A DNA stretch of 64,000 nucleotides, taken from positions 62,001 to 126,000 of the forward strand of contig LS483478.1 of assembly GCA_900478215.1 (NCBI GenBank). Reading direction: 5' to 3'. The translations under genes were made by a program, and so were the position numbers. Shown here in pieces: positions 26,246-37,112 of the stretch. Source of the stretch: Salmonella enterica subsp. houtenae serovar Houten. GTDB taxonomy: Bacteria; Pseudomonadota; Gammaproteobacteria; Enterobacterales; Enterobacteriaceae. The notes under the pieces are model-generated. The model was not told the origin of the DNA. It searched no databases and saw only the letters and a program-made list of their open reading frames with translations. Each line of letters starts with the position of its first letter. The first letter of the stretch is position 1.

Positions 26246-27451
26246 ATGTTTGAACTCGATACCTTATCGACCCTTGTCGCCGCCACGCTGGTGCTGCTAC
26301 TGGGTCGCAAGCTGGTCCAGTCTGTCTCCTTACTGAAGAAATATACGATTCCGGAACCGGTGGCGGGGGGGTTATTGGTCGCTATTGCTCTACTGGTGCT
26401 GAAAAAAAGCGTCGGTTGGGAGGTCAACTTTGATATGACCCTGCGCGATCCGCTGATGCTGGCGTTTTTCGCGACGATCGGTCTTAACGCTAACCTTGCC
26501 AGCCTGCGCAAGGGGGGACGCGTCGTTGGCGTCTTCCTGATCGTCGTGGTCGGATTATTGCTGATGCAGAATGCCATTGGTATCGGCATGGCGAGTCTGC
26601 TGGGGCTGGACCCGTTAATGGGGTTGATTGCCGGATCGATTACGCTGTCCGGCGGGCACGGTACCGGCGCGGCGTGGAGTAAGCTGTTTATTGAACGCTA
26701 TGGTTTTGCCAATGCCACTGAAGTGGCGATGGCATGTGCAACCTTTGGTTTGGTGCTGGGCGGGTTGATTGGCGGTCCGGTAGCGCGTTATCTGGTAAAA
26801 CACTCCACGACGCCGGATGGAATGCCTGACGATCAGGCCGTGCCGACGGCCTTTGAAAAGCCGGACGTGGGCCGTATGATCACCTCTCTGGTACTAATCG
26901 AAACCATCGCCCTGATTGCTATCTGTCTGACCGTGGGCAAAATCGTAGCGCAGCTACTGGCGGGAACGGTACTTGAACTGCCGGTCTTCGTTTGCGTGCT
27001 GTTTGTTGGGGTGATCCTCAGCAATGGTCTGGCGCTGGCGGGCTTTTATCGCGTATTTGAACGCGCGGTTTCGGTGCTGGGGAACGTGAGTTTGTCACTG
27101 TTCCTGGCAATGGCGCTGATGAGCCTGAAGCTGTGGGAACTGGCGTCGCTGGCGCTGCCGATGCTGGCAATTCTGGTGGTACAGACCATCTTCATGGCGC
27201 TGTACGCGATCTTCGTCACCTGGCGCATGATGGGGAAAAACTACGATGCGGCGGTGCTGGCGGCGGGACACTGCGGTTTTGGCCTGGGCGCAACGCCGAC
27301 CGCCATTGCCAATATGCAGGCGATTACCGACCGTTTTGGCCCTTCGCATATGGCTTTTCTGGTGGTACCGATGGTCGGCGCGTTTTTTATCGATATTGTC
27401 AATGCGCTGGTGATTAAGCTGTATCTGCTGTTACCGATTTTCGCGCAATAA
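26246..27451 (+). CDS. gltS: GltS, sodium:glutamate symporter
   Basis: This is a 401-residue inner-membrane protein of the ESS family with two repeated halves, each with a Gly-rich reentrant loop (SGGHGTGAAW and GHCGFGLGATPTA). It imports L- and D-glutamate with Na+. An ACAGGAGC ribosome site precedes the ATG. It is divergent from xanP and convergent with recG. Confidence 0.95.
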   Translation: MFELDTLSTLVAATLVLLLGRKLVQSVSLLKKYTIPEPVAGGLLVAIALLVLKKSVGWEVNFDMTLRDPLMLAFFATIGLNANLASLRKGGRVVGVFLIVVVGLLLMQNAIGIGMASLLGLDPLMGLIAGSITLSGGHGTGAAWSKLFIERYGFANATEVAMACATFGLVLGGLIGGPVARYLVKHSTTPDGMPDDQAVPTAFEKPDVGRMITSLVLIETIALIAICLTVGKIVAQLLAGTVLELPVFVCVLFVGVILSNGLALAGFYRVFERAVSVLGNVSLSLFLAMALMSLKLWELASLALPMLAILVVQTIFMALYAIFVTWRMMGKNYDAAVLAAGHCGFGLGATPTAIANMQAITDRFGPSHMAFLVVPMVGAFFIDIVNALVIKLYLLLPIFAQ

Positions 27452-27486
27452 TGGTTTGTACGGCGGCATTAAGGCCGCCGTGCTCA

Positions 27487-29568
27487 TTAGGCGTTAGAAT
27501 AGCGTTCAGTTTCCGGCATCCAGCGCTCAATCAGCGCCGCTGCCTGCTGTGGATAATGTTCATGAATATGACGGGCAATGCGCTGAACCTCGGGAATAAT
27601 GGCCTGATCGCGCAGTAAATCCGCTACCTTAAATTCGGCGTTCCCCGTCTGGCGGGTGCCCAGTAATTCCCCCGGGCCGCGTATTTCCAAATCTTTTTGC
27701 GCAATCACAAAGCCGTCATTGCTGTCGCGCAATACCTGCAAACGCTTCTGCGCCGTTTTCGACAACGGCGATTTATAGAGCAGCACACAGTGCGACGCGA
27801 CCGCGCCACGACCAACACGCCCTCTAAGCTGGTGTAACTGCGCCAGTCCCAGCCGCTCCGGGTTTTCAATAATCATCAGGCTGGCGTTAGAAACATCGAC
27901 CCCCACCTCAATCACCGTAGTAGCCACAAGCAGATGCAGTTCGCCCTGCTTAAAGGCGGCCATCACCGCTTGTTTCTCTGCCGGTTTCATCCGCCCGTGC
28001 ACCAGGCCAATATTCAACTCCGGCAGCGCCAGCTTGAGTTCCTCCCAGGTGGCCTCCGCCGCCTGCGCTTCCAGCAGGTCGGACTCTTCAATTAGCGTAC
28101 ATACCCAGTAGGCCTGTCGGCCTTCGGTCGTGCAGGCGTTGCGCACACGATCAATGATTTCATGGCGACGGGTATCCGGAATAGCAACGGTAGTGACAGG
28201 GGTACGGCCTGGCGGTAGCTCGTCAATCACCGAGGTATCGAGATCGGCATAGGCGGTCATTGCCAGGGTGCGCGGGATGGGCGTTGCGGTCATAATCAAC
28301 TGATGCGGATGAAAGCCCTGCTGCTGGCCTTTTTCCCACAATGCCAGACGCTGATGGACGCCAAAGCGGTGCTGCTCATCGATAATAACCAGCGCCAGTC
28401 CATTAAACTGCACCTGCTCCTGAAAAATGGCGTGCGTGCCCACCACCATTTGCACCTGTCCGCTGGCTATAGCGTCTTGCTGCGCCACGCGTGCTTTGCC
28501 TTTCTGCTTACCGGCCAGCCAGCCGACCTCTACGCCGAGCGGCGCAAACCAGTTACGGAAGTTATTCGCATGTTGCTCCGCCAGCAGTTCGGTCGGCGCC
28601 ATTAACGCGACCTGCTTACCATGGGCAATAGCGCGCAAGGCGGCAAGCGCCGCAACCAACGTTTTACCGGAACCCACGTCGCCCTGAACCAGACGCATCA
28701 TTGGCACATCGAGCGCCATATCACGCTCGATCTCTGCCACCACCCGCGCCTGCGCGCCGGTGGGTTTAAACGGCAACGACGTCAGCAGTTTCTGCTTTAA
28801 GGTATCGTTTGTACTTAGCGGCTGAGCGTGATAGCGCTGCGCGCCTGCGCGAAGCGCCAGCATACTGAGATTGTGCGCCAGTAACTCTTCAAGAATGAGC
28901 CGTCGCTGCGCCGGATGTTTGCCGGTTTCTAAATCGGCGAGCTGGAGCGTTGGCGGCGGTCGATGCAAGGTACGTAGCGCTTCGGGCAGGCTCATCATAC
29001 CCTGCGCCAGTTCCGGTGGTAGTAGTTCGGCAATGGCGCAGGTGTCGAGCAACTCCAGCGCTTGATCGGTAAGCTTGCGCAGTGTCGCTTGCTTTACGCC
29101 TTCGGTGGTCGGATAGACGGGGGTGAGCGTTTCCTGAAGTTCCGGCGTGCTGAGATCGCCCTGCAGGCGATATTCCGGGTGGATCATCTCTGCGCCATAC
29201 TTGCCGCGCTTCGCTTCCCCGTAGGCCAGCACGCGTCGTCCCGTCGCCAGGCTGTTTTTCATCGCCGCGTTAAAATTGAAAAAACGCATAGTAAGAATGC
29301 CGGAACCGTCGCTAATCTGGCAGGTCATCATTCGACGACCGCCGAAAGTGACGTTACAGTTCAGCACTTCACCTTCAACGGTGGCGTAGATGCCAGGCAG
29401 CAGTTCGCCAATAGGGTAGAGATGGGTGCGGTCTTCGTAACGCAGGGGAAGGTGTAAAAGCAAATCCTGGACGGTATGCAGGCCGATTTTGGCCAGTTTG
29501 CTGCTTTGCGCTGCGCCGACGCCTGTCAGGGAATTGAGCGGAACAGCGTCTAACAAGCGGCCTGACAT
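27487..29568 (-). CDS. recG: RecG, ATP-dependent DNA helicase
   Basis: This is a 693-residue helicase that regresses stalled forks and branch-migrates Holliday junctions. It has an N-terminal wedge (OB) domain, Walker A GDVGSGKT, the DEQH box in IIDEQHRFG, motif III TATPIPRT and motif VI QLRGRVGRG. The start MSGRLLDAVPL matches E. coli; an in-frame ATG 33 bases upstream lies inside trmH and is less likely. It is the last gene of the rpoZ-spoT-trmH-recG unit, 5 bp after trmH. Confidence 0.96.
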   Translation of the reverse strand: MSGRLLDAVPLNSLTGVGAAQSSKLAKIGLHTVQDLLLHLPLRYEDRTHLYPIGELLPGIYATVEGEVLNCNVTFGGRRMMTCQISDGSGILTMRFFNFNAAMKNSLATGRRVLAYGEAKRGKYGAEMIHPEYRLQGDLSTPELQETLTPVYPTTEGVKQATLRKLTDQALELLDTCAIAELLPPELAQGMMSLPEALRTLHRPPPTLQLADLETGKHPAQRRLILEELLAHNLSMLALRAGAQRYHAQPLSTNDTLKQKLLTSLPFKPTGAQARVVAEIERDMALDVPMMRLVQGDVGSGKTLVAALAALRAIAHGKQVALMAPTELLAEQHANNFRNWFAPLGVEVGWLAGKQKGKARVAQQDAIASGQVQMVVGTHAIFQEQVQFNGLALVIIDEQHRFGVHQRLALWEKGQQQGFHPHQLIMTATPIPRTLAMTAYADLDTSVIDELPPGRTPVTTVAIPDTRRHEIIDRVRNACTTEGRQAYWVCTLIEESDLLEAQAAEATWEELKLALPELNIGLVHGRMKPAEKQAVMAAFKQGELHLLVATTVIEVGVDVSNASLMIIENPERLGLAQLHQLRGRVGRGAVASHCVLLYKSPLSKTAQKRLQVLRDSNDGFVIAQKDLEIRGPGELLGTRQTGNAEFKVADLLRDQAIIPEVQRIARHIHEHYPQQAAALIERWMPETERYSNA

Positions 29569-29573
29569 GGTGA

Positions 29574-30263
29574 TTACCCTGCCGCCTGCATCGTCGCCCA
29601 CCAGTCAGCGTCGGCGTCGATTTCGCCCTGCTGATTGACGCGAGGATAAGGCAGACCTTTACGTTTAGCGACTTTCGCCAGCACCGGATAACCGCCCTCA
29701 AACAGCAGGCGCTGCTGTTCATCTTCCGGCAACATGCTGTTTTCGCGCAGATACATGCCTGCGTTTTGCCGCTGACGCTGGGCTTCATAAAGAATGAGCG
29801 CGGAGGCGACGGAAACGTTTAGCGACTGTACCATGCCGATCATGGGAATGATGATATCCCGATCCGCCAGGTCTAATGCTTCCTGAGTAATACCGGTTTT
29901 CTCCTGACCCATCAGAATACAGGTCGGGCGTGTGTAATCAATTTCGCGAAAGTCCACGGCCTTGTCAGAAAGATGTGTCGCCAGAACCTGCATTCCCCGC
30001 CCTTTCAAATACGCTACCGCATCGCCAATGGTACGGTGAGTTTTCACCTGCACCCAACTGTTGCTGCCCGCCGCCGCTGAAGCCATGGTGCGCATCCGGC
30101 TACCTGGCCAGACAGCATGGACTTCATGGACGCCAACGGCATCTGCAGTACGAATGATTGCAGAAACGTTATGAGGTTTGTGGACTTGCTCCATGCAGAC
30201 CGTCAGATCAGGCTGACGTCTGGCGAGCATCTCGCATATTCGCGCATAACGTTGTGCATTCAT
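29574..30263 (-). CDS. trmH: TrmH, tRNA (Gm18) 2'-O-methyltransferase
   Basis: This is a 229-residue SPOUT-class methyltransferase that methylates G18 of tRNAs with S-adenosylmethionine. The three motifs are visible: NVSAIIRTADAVGV (with the catalytic Arg), ILMGQEKTGIT and MVQSLNVSVASALILYE of the trefoil knot. It lies 4 bp after spoT and 5 bp before recG in a conserved operon. Confidence 0.95.
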   Translation of the reverse strand: MNAQRYARICEMLARRQPDLTVCMEQVHKPHNVSAIIRTADAVGVHEVHAVWPGSRMRTMASAAAGSNSWVQVKTHRTIGDAVAYLKGRGMQVLATHLSDKAVDFREIDYTRPTCILMGQEKTGITQEALDLADRDIIIPMIGMVQSLNVSVASALILYEAQRQRQNAGMYLRENSMLPEDEQQRLLFEGGYPVLAKVAKRKGLPYPRVNQQGEIDADADWWATMQAAG

Positions 30264-30267
30264 GATA

Positions 30268-32379
30268 CTAGTTTCGGTTACGGGTGACTTTAATGACGTC
30301 TGGCATCACGCGGATTTTGCGCATGATATTCGCCAGATGTACGCGATCGCGCGCGGTAAGGCGAATAAAGGTACTATAGACGCGACCATCTTTTTCTTCA
30401 GTATTCAGGCTTTGAATATTGGAGGTAGTAGTATTAATCGCCGCCGTCAGGTTAGCCAGCGCGCCCTGATGGTTAAACATTTCCACCTTGATTTCGGTAA
30501 TGAATTCCTGCTCCGTCTCTTTGTCCCATTCGACCGCCATAAATTTCTCTGGCTCTTTCTGGTATCCACGGATATTACGGCAGGATTCATGGTGGATCAC
30601 CAGCCCTTTACCTGGGCTGACGTGAGCGATGATCGGGTCGCCTGGGATTGGACGACAACACTTCGCAAAGGTGATCAGCACGCCATCCGCGCCTTTAATC
30701 GGCAGGTGGCCGTGATTCGATTGCGCAACGGTCGGCACCACGGCTTCGCCTTGCTGAAGATTCTTCGCGACCACTACGCTCATCGCGTTACCGAGACCGA
30801 TTTCCGCCAGCAGATCGTCAAGCGTTGCCAGCTTCATACGATCCAGTTCGCGCTGAATATTTTCCTGCGGAATTTCCGCCAGCTTACGACTACCGCCTAA
30901 AGCATGGTTAAGCAGACGGCGCCCCAGGCTTACGGAATCATCACGTTTGAGGTTTTTCAGCAACTGACGAATTTTAGCGCGCGCTTTAGAGCTGACGACA
31001 AAGTTCAGCCACGCGGCGTTGGGACGCGCGCCCGGCGCGGTAATAATTTCCACCGTCTGGCCGCTGCTAAGCGGCTGCGATAGCGGATAGGGCTGGCGGT
31101 CGACACGCGCGCCGACGCAGGCGTGGCCGATGTCAGTATGTACGGCGTAGGCAAAATCCACTGGCGTCGCGCCAGCGGGCAGTTCGACAATGCGTCCTTC
31201 CGGGGTGAAAACGTAGATCTCATCCGGGAAGAGGTCGGATTTTACGCTTTCGATAAATTCAAACGAACTACCGGCGCTCTGTTGTAGCTCCAGCAGGCTC
31301 TGCATCCAGCGCTGGGCGCGGATCTGCGCCGTGGTACTGGTTTCGCCGTGCTCTTTATACGCCCAGTGCGCCGCGACCCCCATTTCCGCCATCTGATCCA
31401 TGTCTTCGGTACGGATCTGGACTTCAACAGGAACGCCGTGCGGGCCGATCATCGAGGTGTGCAAAGACTGATAACCATTCGCTTTTGGAATGGCGATATA
31501 GTCTTTAACACGTCCCGGGCGCGGCTTATAGAGGCTGTGCATCTGGCCGAGCACGCGATAGCAAGTATCGGAGTCATGGACGATCACGCGAAACGCGTAG
31601 ATATCCATGATCGAGTGAAAACGCTGCTCTTTGAGCACCATTTTGCAGTAGATTGAGTAAAGATGCTTTTCGCGACCGCTAACGCGACACGGAATTCCCG
31701 CCTCTTGCAAACGTCCTTCGATTTCAGAGAGGATTTTTTGGATCATCTCTTTACGGTTGCCGCGCGCAGCTTTTACCACTTCTTTGATGACGCGGTAACG
31801 ATTGGGATACAGCGCTTCAAAACCCAGCTCTTCCAGCTCGGTTTTAATGTGATGAATACCTAAACGGTGCGCCAGCGGGCTGTAGATTTCGAGGGTTTCA
31901 CGGGCAATACGACGACGTTTATCCGGGCGTAACGAGCCCAGCGTACGCATGTTATGGGTACGGTCAGCAAGCTTAATGAGGATGACGCGGATATCCTGCA
32001 CCATCGCCATAATCATTTTGCGAAAGTTTTCGGCCTGCGCCTCTTTCTTATCGCGGAACTTGAGCTTATCAAGTTTCGACACCCCCTCTACCAGCTCGGC
32101 AACGCTTTTACCGAAAAGCTGTTCCATGTCCTGATAGGTGGCGGGGGTATCTTCAATCACGTCATGCAGCAGAGCGGCCATCAGCGTTTCGTAGTCGAGT
32201 TTCATCTCGGCCAGAATACAGGCCACCGCTACCGGGTGCGTGATATAGGGTTCACCGCTTGAACGTGTCTGGCCCTCGTGAGCGTCACGTGCAACGAGAT
32301 ACGCCTGCCGAAGACGCTTAATCTGGTCTTCCGGCAGGTAGGTTTGAATCAGTTGATTCAGGCTTTCAAACAGATACAA
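30268..32379 (-). CDS. spoT: SpoT, bifunctional (p)ppGpp hydrolase/synthetase
   Basis: This is a 703-residue protein that degrades and makes the alarmone (p)ppGpp. It has an N-terminal HD hydrolase domain (ALLHDVIEDT), a synthetase domain around 200-340, a TGS domain (DEIYVFTPEGRIVELPAGATPVDFAYAVH), a helical/zinc-finger region with CCRPIPGDPI and a C-terminal ACT domain. It is 18 bp after rpoZ. In Salmonella, SpoT activity is linked to virulence gene control. Confidence 0.97.
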   Translation of the reverse strand: MYLFESLNQLIQTYLPEDQIKRLRQAYLVARDAHEGQTRSSGEPYITHPVAVACILAEMKLDYETLMAALLHDVIEDTPATYQDMEQLFGKSVAELVEGVSKLDKLKFRDKKEAQAENFRKMIMAMVQDIRVILIKLADRTHNMRTLGSLRPDKRRRIARETLEIYSPLAHRLGIHHIKTELEELGFEALYPNRYRVIKEVVKAARGNRKEMIQKILSEIEGRLQEAGIPCRVSGREKHLYSIYCKMVLKEQRFHSIMDIYAFRVIVHDSDTCYRVLGQMHSLYKPRPGRVKDYIAIPKANGYQSLHTSMIGPHGVPVEVQIRTEDMDQMAEMGVAAHWAYKEHGETSTTAQIRAQRWMQSLLELQQSAGSSFEFIESVKSDLFPDEIYVFTPEGRIVELPAGATPVDFAYAVHTDIGHACVGARVDRQPYPLSQPLSSGQTVEIITAPGARPNAAWLNFVVSSKARAKIRQLLKNLKRDDSVSLGRRLLNHALGGSRKLAEIPQENIQRELDRMKLATLDDLLAEIGLGNAMSVVVAKNLQQGEAVVPTVAQSNHGHLPIKGADGVLITFAKCCRPIPGDPIIAHVSPGKGLVIHHESCRNIRGYQKEPEKFMAVEWDKETEQEFITEIKVEMFNHQGALANLTAAINTTTSNIQSLNTEEKDGRVYSTFIRLTARDRVHLANIMRKIRVMPDVIKVTRNRN

Positions 32380-32397
32380 GGGCGACCCGCTTTGTGA

Positions 32398-32673
32398 TTA
32401 ACGACGACCTTCAGCAATAGCGGTAACGGCTTGTAATTCAGCGGCTTCCTGCTCTTGCTGTTCCTGGCGTTCGCGGACGTCGAGGATCTGGTTGTTAATC
32501 AGACCTTCTTCGATTTCGCGTAGCGCGATAACGGTAGTTTTATCGTTTTCTTCCGGTACCAGCGGATCCTTTCCGCCTACCTGCATCTGACGAGCGCGAC
32601 GCGCGGCGACCAGTACCAGGTCAAAACGGTTACCAATTTTCTCTACAGCGTCCTGAACAGTTACGCGTGCCAT
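32398..32673 (-). CDS. rpoZ: RNA polymerase omega subunit
   Basis: This is the 91-residue omega subunit, which helps fold and assemble beta' and forms one ppGpp-binding site of RNA polymerase. The N-terminus [20 protein letters not shown] is the conserved start. It leads the rpoZ-spoT-trmH-recG operon, so a ppGpp target and the ppGpp enzyme are co-transcribed. Confidence 0.97.
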
Positions 32674-32727
32674 ACTTAAAATGCTCCACAGGTGAAGAAA
32701 TGACTGGGCATGATACTGAAAGTGGGT

Positions 32728-33351
<624 letters not shown>

Positions 33352-33607
33352 GAGTATCTTACGTATGTGATTATCGAAATAGAGCCTTGATACGGGCTTA
33401 TTATACACATCGCCGTTATGCGACGTAGTCTTTGTCACACTTTTTGCGCCAGATTATTGCATTTTGCGTCCCTTTTTCCGCTTTTATCGCGTTGTTGCAG
33501 CAATCCACTAAAAAATCTGGAAAGCGGCTCGGATGATGCATTTTTACCTGTCGGTTTTTATTCCCTAAAGCGCTATACCTGGCGGGCAATGTGCACAGGA
33601 GGTCGTG

Positions 33608-35293
33608 ATGAGATTATGGAAAAGCGTGGCGTGGGGAATTTTATTGTGGCATTCGCAGAGTGGGGCGCTTTGCCCGGCCTGGCCGCCAGCAAGGGCCACT
33701 GAAGAGATCGACCGTTTGCAGCAACAGCTCGCTGACTGGAATGACATCTACTGGAAACAAGGTGTCAGCGCGGTTGACGATAGTGTGTACGACCAGCTCA
33801 GCGCAAGACTGGTTCAGTGGCAACGCTGTGTTGGTCAGGATGTTTTATCTACTCCGGTTTCACCGCCGTTAAAGGGTACAACAACGCACCCTGTTGCGCA
33901 TACGGGCGTACGTAAACTCGCGGACCGGCAGGCGGTAGCGCAGTGGATGCGCGGGCGCAGCGAGCTTTGGGTACAACCAAAAGTGGATGGCGTAGCGGTA
34001 ACGCTGGTTTATCAGAACGGTAAACTGACCAGGGCTATCAGCCGGGGTAACGGACTACAAGGCGAGGACTGGACGCCAAAAATTCGCCGGATCCCCTCTA
34101 TACCGCAGACAGCACAGGGCGCGCTTGCCAACGCGGTATTGCAGGGCGAAATTTTTCTACAGCGCGAGGGACATATCCAGCAACGGATGGGCGGGATGAA
34201 TGCGCGCTCGAAAGTTGCAGGAATGTTAATGCGCCAGGATAACGCCTCTGCGCTACATTCGTTGGGTATTTTTATTTGGGCGTGGCCGGATGGTCCGGCA
34301 AATATGCCCGAAAGATTAAGCCAACTTGCTAAGGCTGGATTCAGTCTGACGCAGAAATACTCCCTGGCGGTAAAAAATGCCAGCGAGGTCGAGCGGGCGC
34401 GCCAGTCATGGCTGACGTCAGCGTTACCCTTTGTGACGGATGGCGTAGTGATACGCATGGCTAAAGAACCCGCGTCACAACACTGGCGACCTGGGCAGGG
34501 CGACTGGCTGGCAGCATGGAAATATCCGCCAGTAGCGCAGGTCGCGCAAGTGAGCGCTATTCAGTTTTCGGTGGGGAAAAGCGGCAAAATAGCCGTAGTA
34601 GCGTCGCTTGTCCCCATTATATTGGATGATAAGCGGGTTCAGCGGGTCAATATTGGTTCTGTGAAACGTTGGGAAGCGTGGGATATAGCCCCGGGCGATC
34701 AGATCCTGGTGAGTCTGGCCGGGCAAGGCATTCCCCGGCTTGATGAGGTCGTCTGGCGGAGTCGTGAGCGGAGTAAGCCTGTGCCGCCTGGTAGCCATTT
34801 CAACTCGCTGACCTGTTTTTATGCGTCGGCAAGGTGTCAGGAACAGTTTATCTCCAGGCTGGTATGGCTGGGGTCACGGTCGGCGTTAGGTCTGGAAGGA
34901 ATGGGCGAAGCCAGTTGGCGGGCTTTGCATCAGACGCATCACTTTGAACATATCTTCTCCTGGCTTGCCCTGACGTCAGCGCAAATAGCCAACACGCCAG
35001 GCTTTGCTAAAGGAAAAAGCGAGCAGATATGGCGGCAATTTAACCTGGCGCGCCGGCAGTCGTTTACCCGCTGGATCATGGCGATGGATATCCCCTTAAC
35101 GCAGTCCGCCTTACAGTCCAGCGGCGATCGTTCATGGGAACAGTTATTAATGCGAACAGATCAACACTGGCGACAGTTGCCAGCGACGGGCGAGCGTCGT
35201 GCCGGGAGAGTTATCGACTGGCGGGATAATCCGCAGATCAAAGCGCTGAGCAGATGGCTGGCTGCTCAGCATATTCCTGGATTTGGGTCTTAG
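33608..35293 (+). CDS. ligB: LigB, NAD-dependent DNA ligase
   Basis: This is a 561-residue short relative of LigA. It carries the adenylation motif with Lys125 (QPKVDGVAV) and the OB domain but lacks the BRCT domain and the full zinc finger. A hydrophobic N-terminus (LWKSVAWGILLWHSQSG) resembles a signal peptide. E. coli LigB is a weak ligase of unclear role. GTG at 33605 and ATG at 33608 are adjacent in-frame starts; I use the ATG. It is divergent from gmk and its 3' end overlaps yicG. Confidence 0.93.
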   Translation: MRLWKSVAWGILLWHSQSGALCPAWPPARATEEIDRLQQQLADWNDIYWKQGVSAVDDSVYDQLSARLVQWQRCVGQDVLSTPVSPPLKGTTTHPVAHTGVRKLADRQAVAQWMRGRSELWVQPKVDGVAVTLVYQNGKLTRAISRGNGLQGEDWTPKIRRIPSIPQTAQGALANAVLQGEIFLQREGHIQQRMGGMNARSKVAGMLMRQDNASALHSLGIFIWAWPDGPANMPERLSQLAKAGFSLTQKYSLAVKNASEVERARQSWLTSALPFVTDGVVIRMAKEPASQHWRPGQGDWLAAWKYPPVAQVAQVSAIQFSVGKSGKIAVVASLVPIILDDKRVQRVNIGSVKRWEAWDIAPGDQILVSLAGQGIPRLDEVVWRSRERSKPVPPGSHFNSLTCFYASARCQEQFISRLVWLGSRSALGLEGMGEASWRALHQTHHFEHIFSWLALTSAQIANTPGFAKGKSEQIWRQFNLARRQSFTRWIMAMDIPLTQSALQSSGDRSWEQLLMRTDQHWRQLPATGERRAGRVIDWRDNPQIKALSRWLAAQHIPGFGS

Positions 35294-35907
35294 TGCCCTT
35301 CATGGCGGTAATAAAATACCGGCAGGCCAAGTTTAAGACGTAGCGCTAATAATCTTGCTGTAAAGCCAAACAGTAGCGTAGAGATAACGACGACATCCGG
35401 ATTCATAACGTAGTGTTGCAACGCAATGTAGAGCACCGCCGAAGCGAACGAAATGCCGGCATATAGCTCTTTTTGAAACACCAGTGGAATGCGTTTACAG
35501 AACATATCGCGGAGTACGCCGCCAAAGACGCCAGTAGTGACGGCGGCCACCACGGCGATAATTGGCCCTTCGCCCATATCAAGGGCTATCTGAGCGCCAA
35601 TAATGGAAAAAACTACCAGCCCCAGCGCGTCAAGGACCAGGAAAAGCTTGCGTAGATAGGGCATGACGGGGGCAACAATTGTGGTCAATACAGCGGCAGT
35701 CGCTACAATAATGACATATTCGGGATGTTTCACCCAACCTAGCGGATAGTGACCGAGCAGAATGTCGCGAACCGAGCCTCCGCCAATGGCGGTAGCGGTA
35801 GCAATAATAATTACGCCGAATGTATCCATGCGACGACGACCCGCAGCGAGTGCGCCCGTCATGGCCTCGGCAGTGATGCCAATTAAATAAAGAACGTGCA
35901 ACAGCAT
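35290..35907 (-). CDS. yicG: YicG, TRIC/UPF0126 membrane protein
   Basis: This is a 205-residue membrane protein with two UPF0126 repeats (about seven helices), now related to trimeric intracellular cation channels. E. coli YicG is induced by and linked to export of glycine. GGGSVRDILLG and GGVLRDMFC are the duplicated glycine-rich loops. It is convergent with ligB, overlapping by four bases. Confidence 0.9.
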   Translation of the reverse strand: MLLHVLYLIGITAEAMTGALAAGRRRMDTFGVIIIATATAIGGGSVRDILLGHYPLGWVKHPEYVIIVATAAVLTTIVAPVMPYLRKLFLVLDALGLVVFSIIGAQIALDMGEGPIIAVVAAVTTGVFGGVLRDMFCKRIPLVFQKELYAGISFASAVLYIALQHYVMNPDVVVISTLLFGFTARLLALRLKLGLPVFYYRHEGH

Positions 35908-36157
35908 GATTTCCCCCTAATTTACTGGGGGCGAAGATTAACGATTTGTGCGCTGTATCACGATTGAGATTTTCTAAGGCATTACGCGATTAATAAATTT
36001 TAGTAATGATTTTAAATTTATGATTAATAATGATTTATTATAAATATCAATGGATTGAATATCATTTTTGTGGTTTGTTTTATGCGCGGTTTTTCTGTTT
36101 TGACTTAGATAAATTACCTGAACGGCGACCTGGACGCGCCGCCGGTCCGTCATTTCA

Positions 36158-37039
36158 TTATGGCTGCTGTGCGGTAAGCTGTGCGATGAAGCGCTGACGC
36201 GAGCGTTCCACATACTGTTGCAAACCATTGGAATCAAAGAATGCCTGTGTATCGCCGTTGCGGAGTTGCTGTCGTTTCTCCAGTAGCCCGAAGCGGTCAC
36301 CTTTGTTGGCAATAAAGATATCAACATGCTGGGCGGCCAGTGTTTTAAAGCTACGCTGAATATCAGTAACCAGGTCAGGATAATTTTTGTTGTTAATCAG
36401 CAGATAGTCGGGCGTGGCGAGACTATCTGCGTAAATTAGCGTCTTGCCGTTGCGGAGCGTTACGCGCCAGGAGGTTGAGCCGGGTAGATGTCCAGGTGTG
36501 AATAGCGCTGTCACGGTTATCCCTCCGAGGAGGATGCTTTCCTGGTGATGGATAATTTTATCGGTGGTGACGGGGGGGAAGGGGAGCGCATCGCCAAGCG
36601 CAAAATCCTGTCGTCCCCCTCTTGCCATCTGATCGGCGTTGGGTTGGCTGGCGACCAATTGTGCGCCGCTCCATGCTTTCAAACGTGCCATGCCCCCCGC
36701 TTGATCCAGCCGCGCATGGCTGTTCAGCAGATAGCGCACGTCGGTGAGGCGGAATCCTGCCGCTTCAATATTCGCTTTAATTTGCGGTGCGCTTTCATCC
36801 ATCCCCGCATCGATAAGAATATGCCCTGCCGGGGTGGTCAGCAGAATAGAAGAGAGATTTTCTGTGCCGACATACCACACGCCTTCTGTGATTTGAAACG
36901 GCTCCATAGGCTTAGCCCACGCTTTAAACAGTGACAACGGAGGCGCGGGTGATAACGGTTGTGATGGATCTAATGCCGCCATTGCAGGAAGTGCTGATGT
37001 TGAAAATATACATACAAAGAATAATACATAGCGATTCAT
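36158..37039 (-). CDS. Subclass B3 metallo-beta-lactamase-like protein with a degraded zinc site
   Basis: This is a 293-residue protein with a signal peptide (cleavage near AMA-AL, residue 21) and the MBL fold. It aligns with B3 beta-lactamases: HILIDAGMD, then the metal loop, TPGHLPGSTSW (His184), and a C-terminal helix region. In the metal loop the canonical H-x-H-x-D-H reads HARLDQ, so the second His is Arg110 and the last His is Gln113. The late B3 His is replaced by Asn245. Three of six zinc ligands are therefore missing, and beta-lactam hydrolysis is doubtful. It is divergent from a LysR gene. Confidence 0.85.
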   Translation of the reverse strand: MNRYVLFFVCIFSTSALPAMAALDPSQPLSPAPPLSLFKAWAKPMEPFQITEGVWYVGTENLSSILLTTPAGHILIDAGMDESAPQIKANIEAAGFRLTDVRYLLNSHARLDQAGGMARLKAWSGAQLVASQPNADQMARGGRQDFALGDALPFPPVTTDKIIHHQESILLGGITVTALFTPGHLPGSTSWRVTLRNGKTLIYADSLATPDYLLINNKNYPDLVTDIQRSFKTLAAQHVDIFIANKGDRFGLLEKRQQLRNGDTQAFFDSNGLQQYVERSRQRFIAQLTAQQP

Positions 37040-37112
37040 AATGTTCTCCTGATTGAAGCGCCCGCAGTATACCTGGCAGTAATTTAGCCAGGTTCAATAA
37101 GAGAGACGTTTA

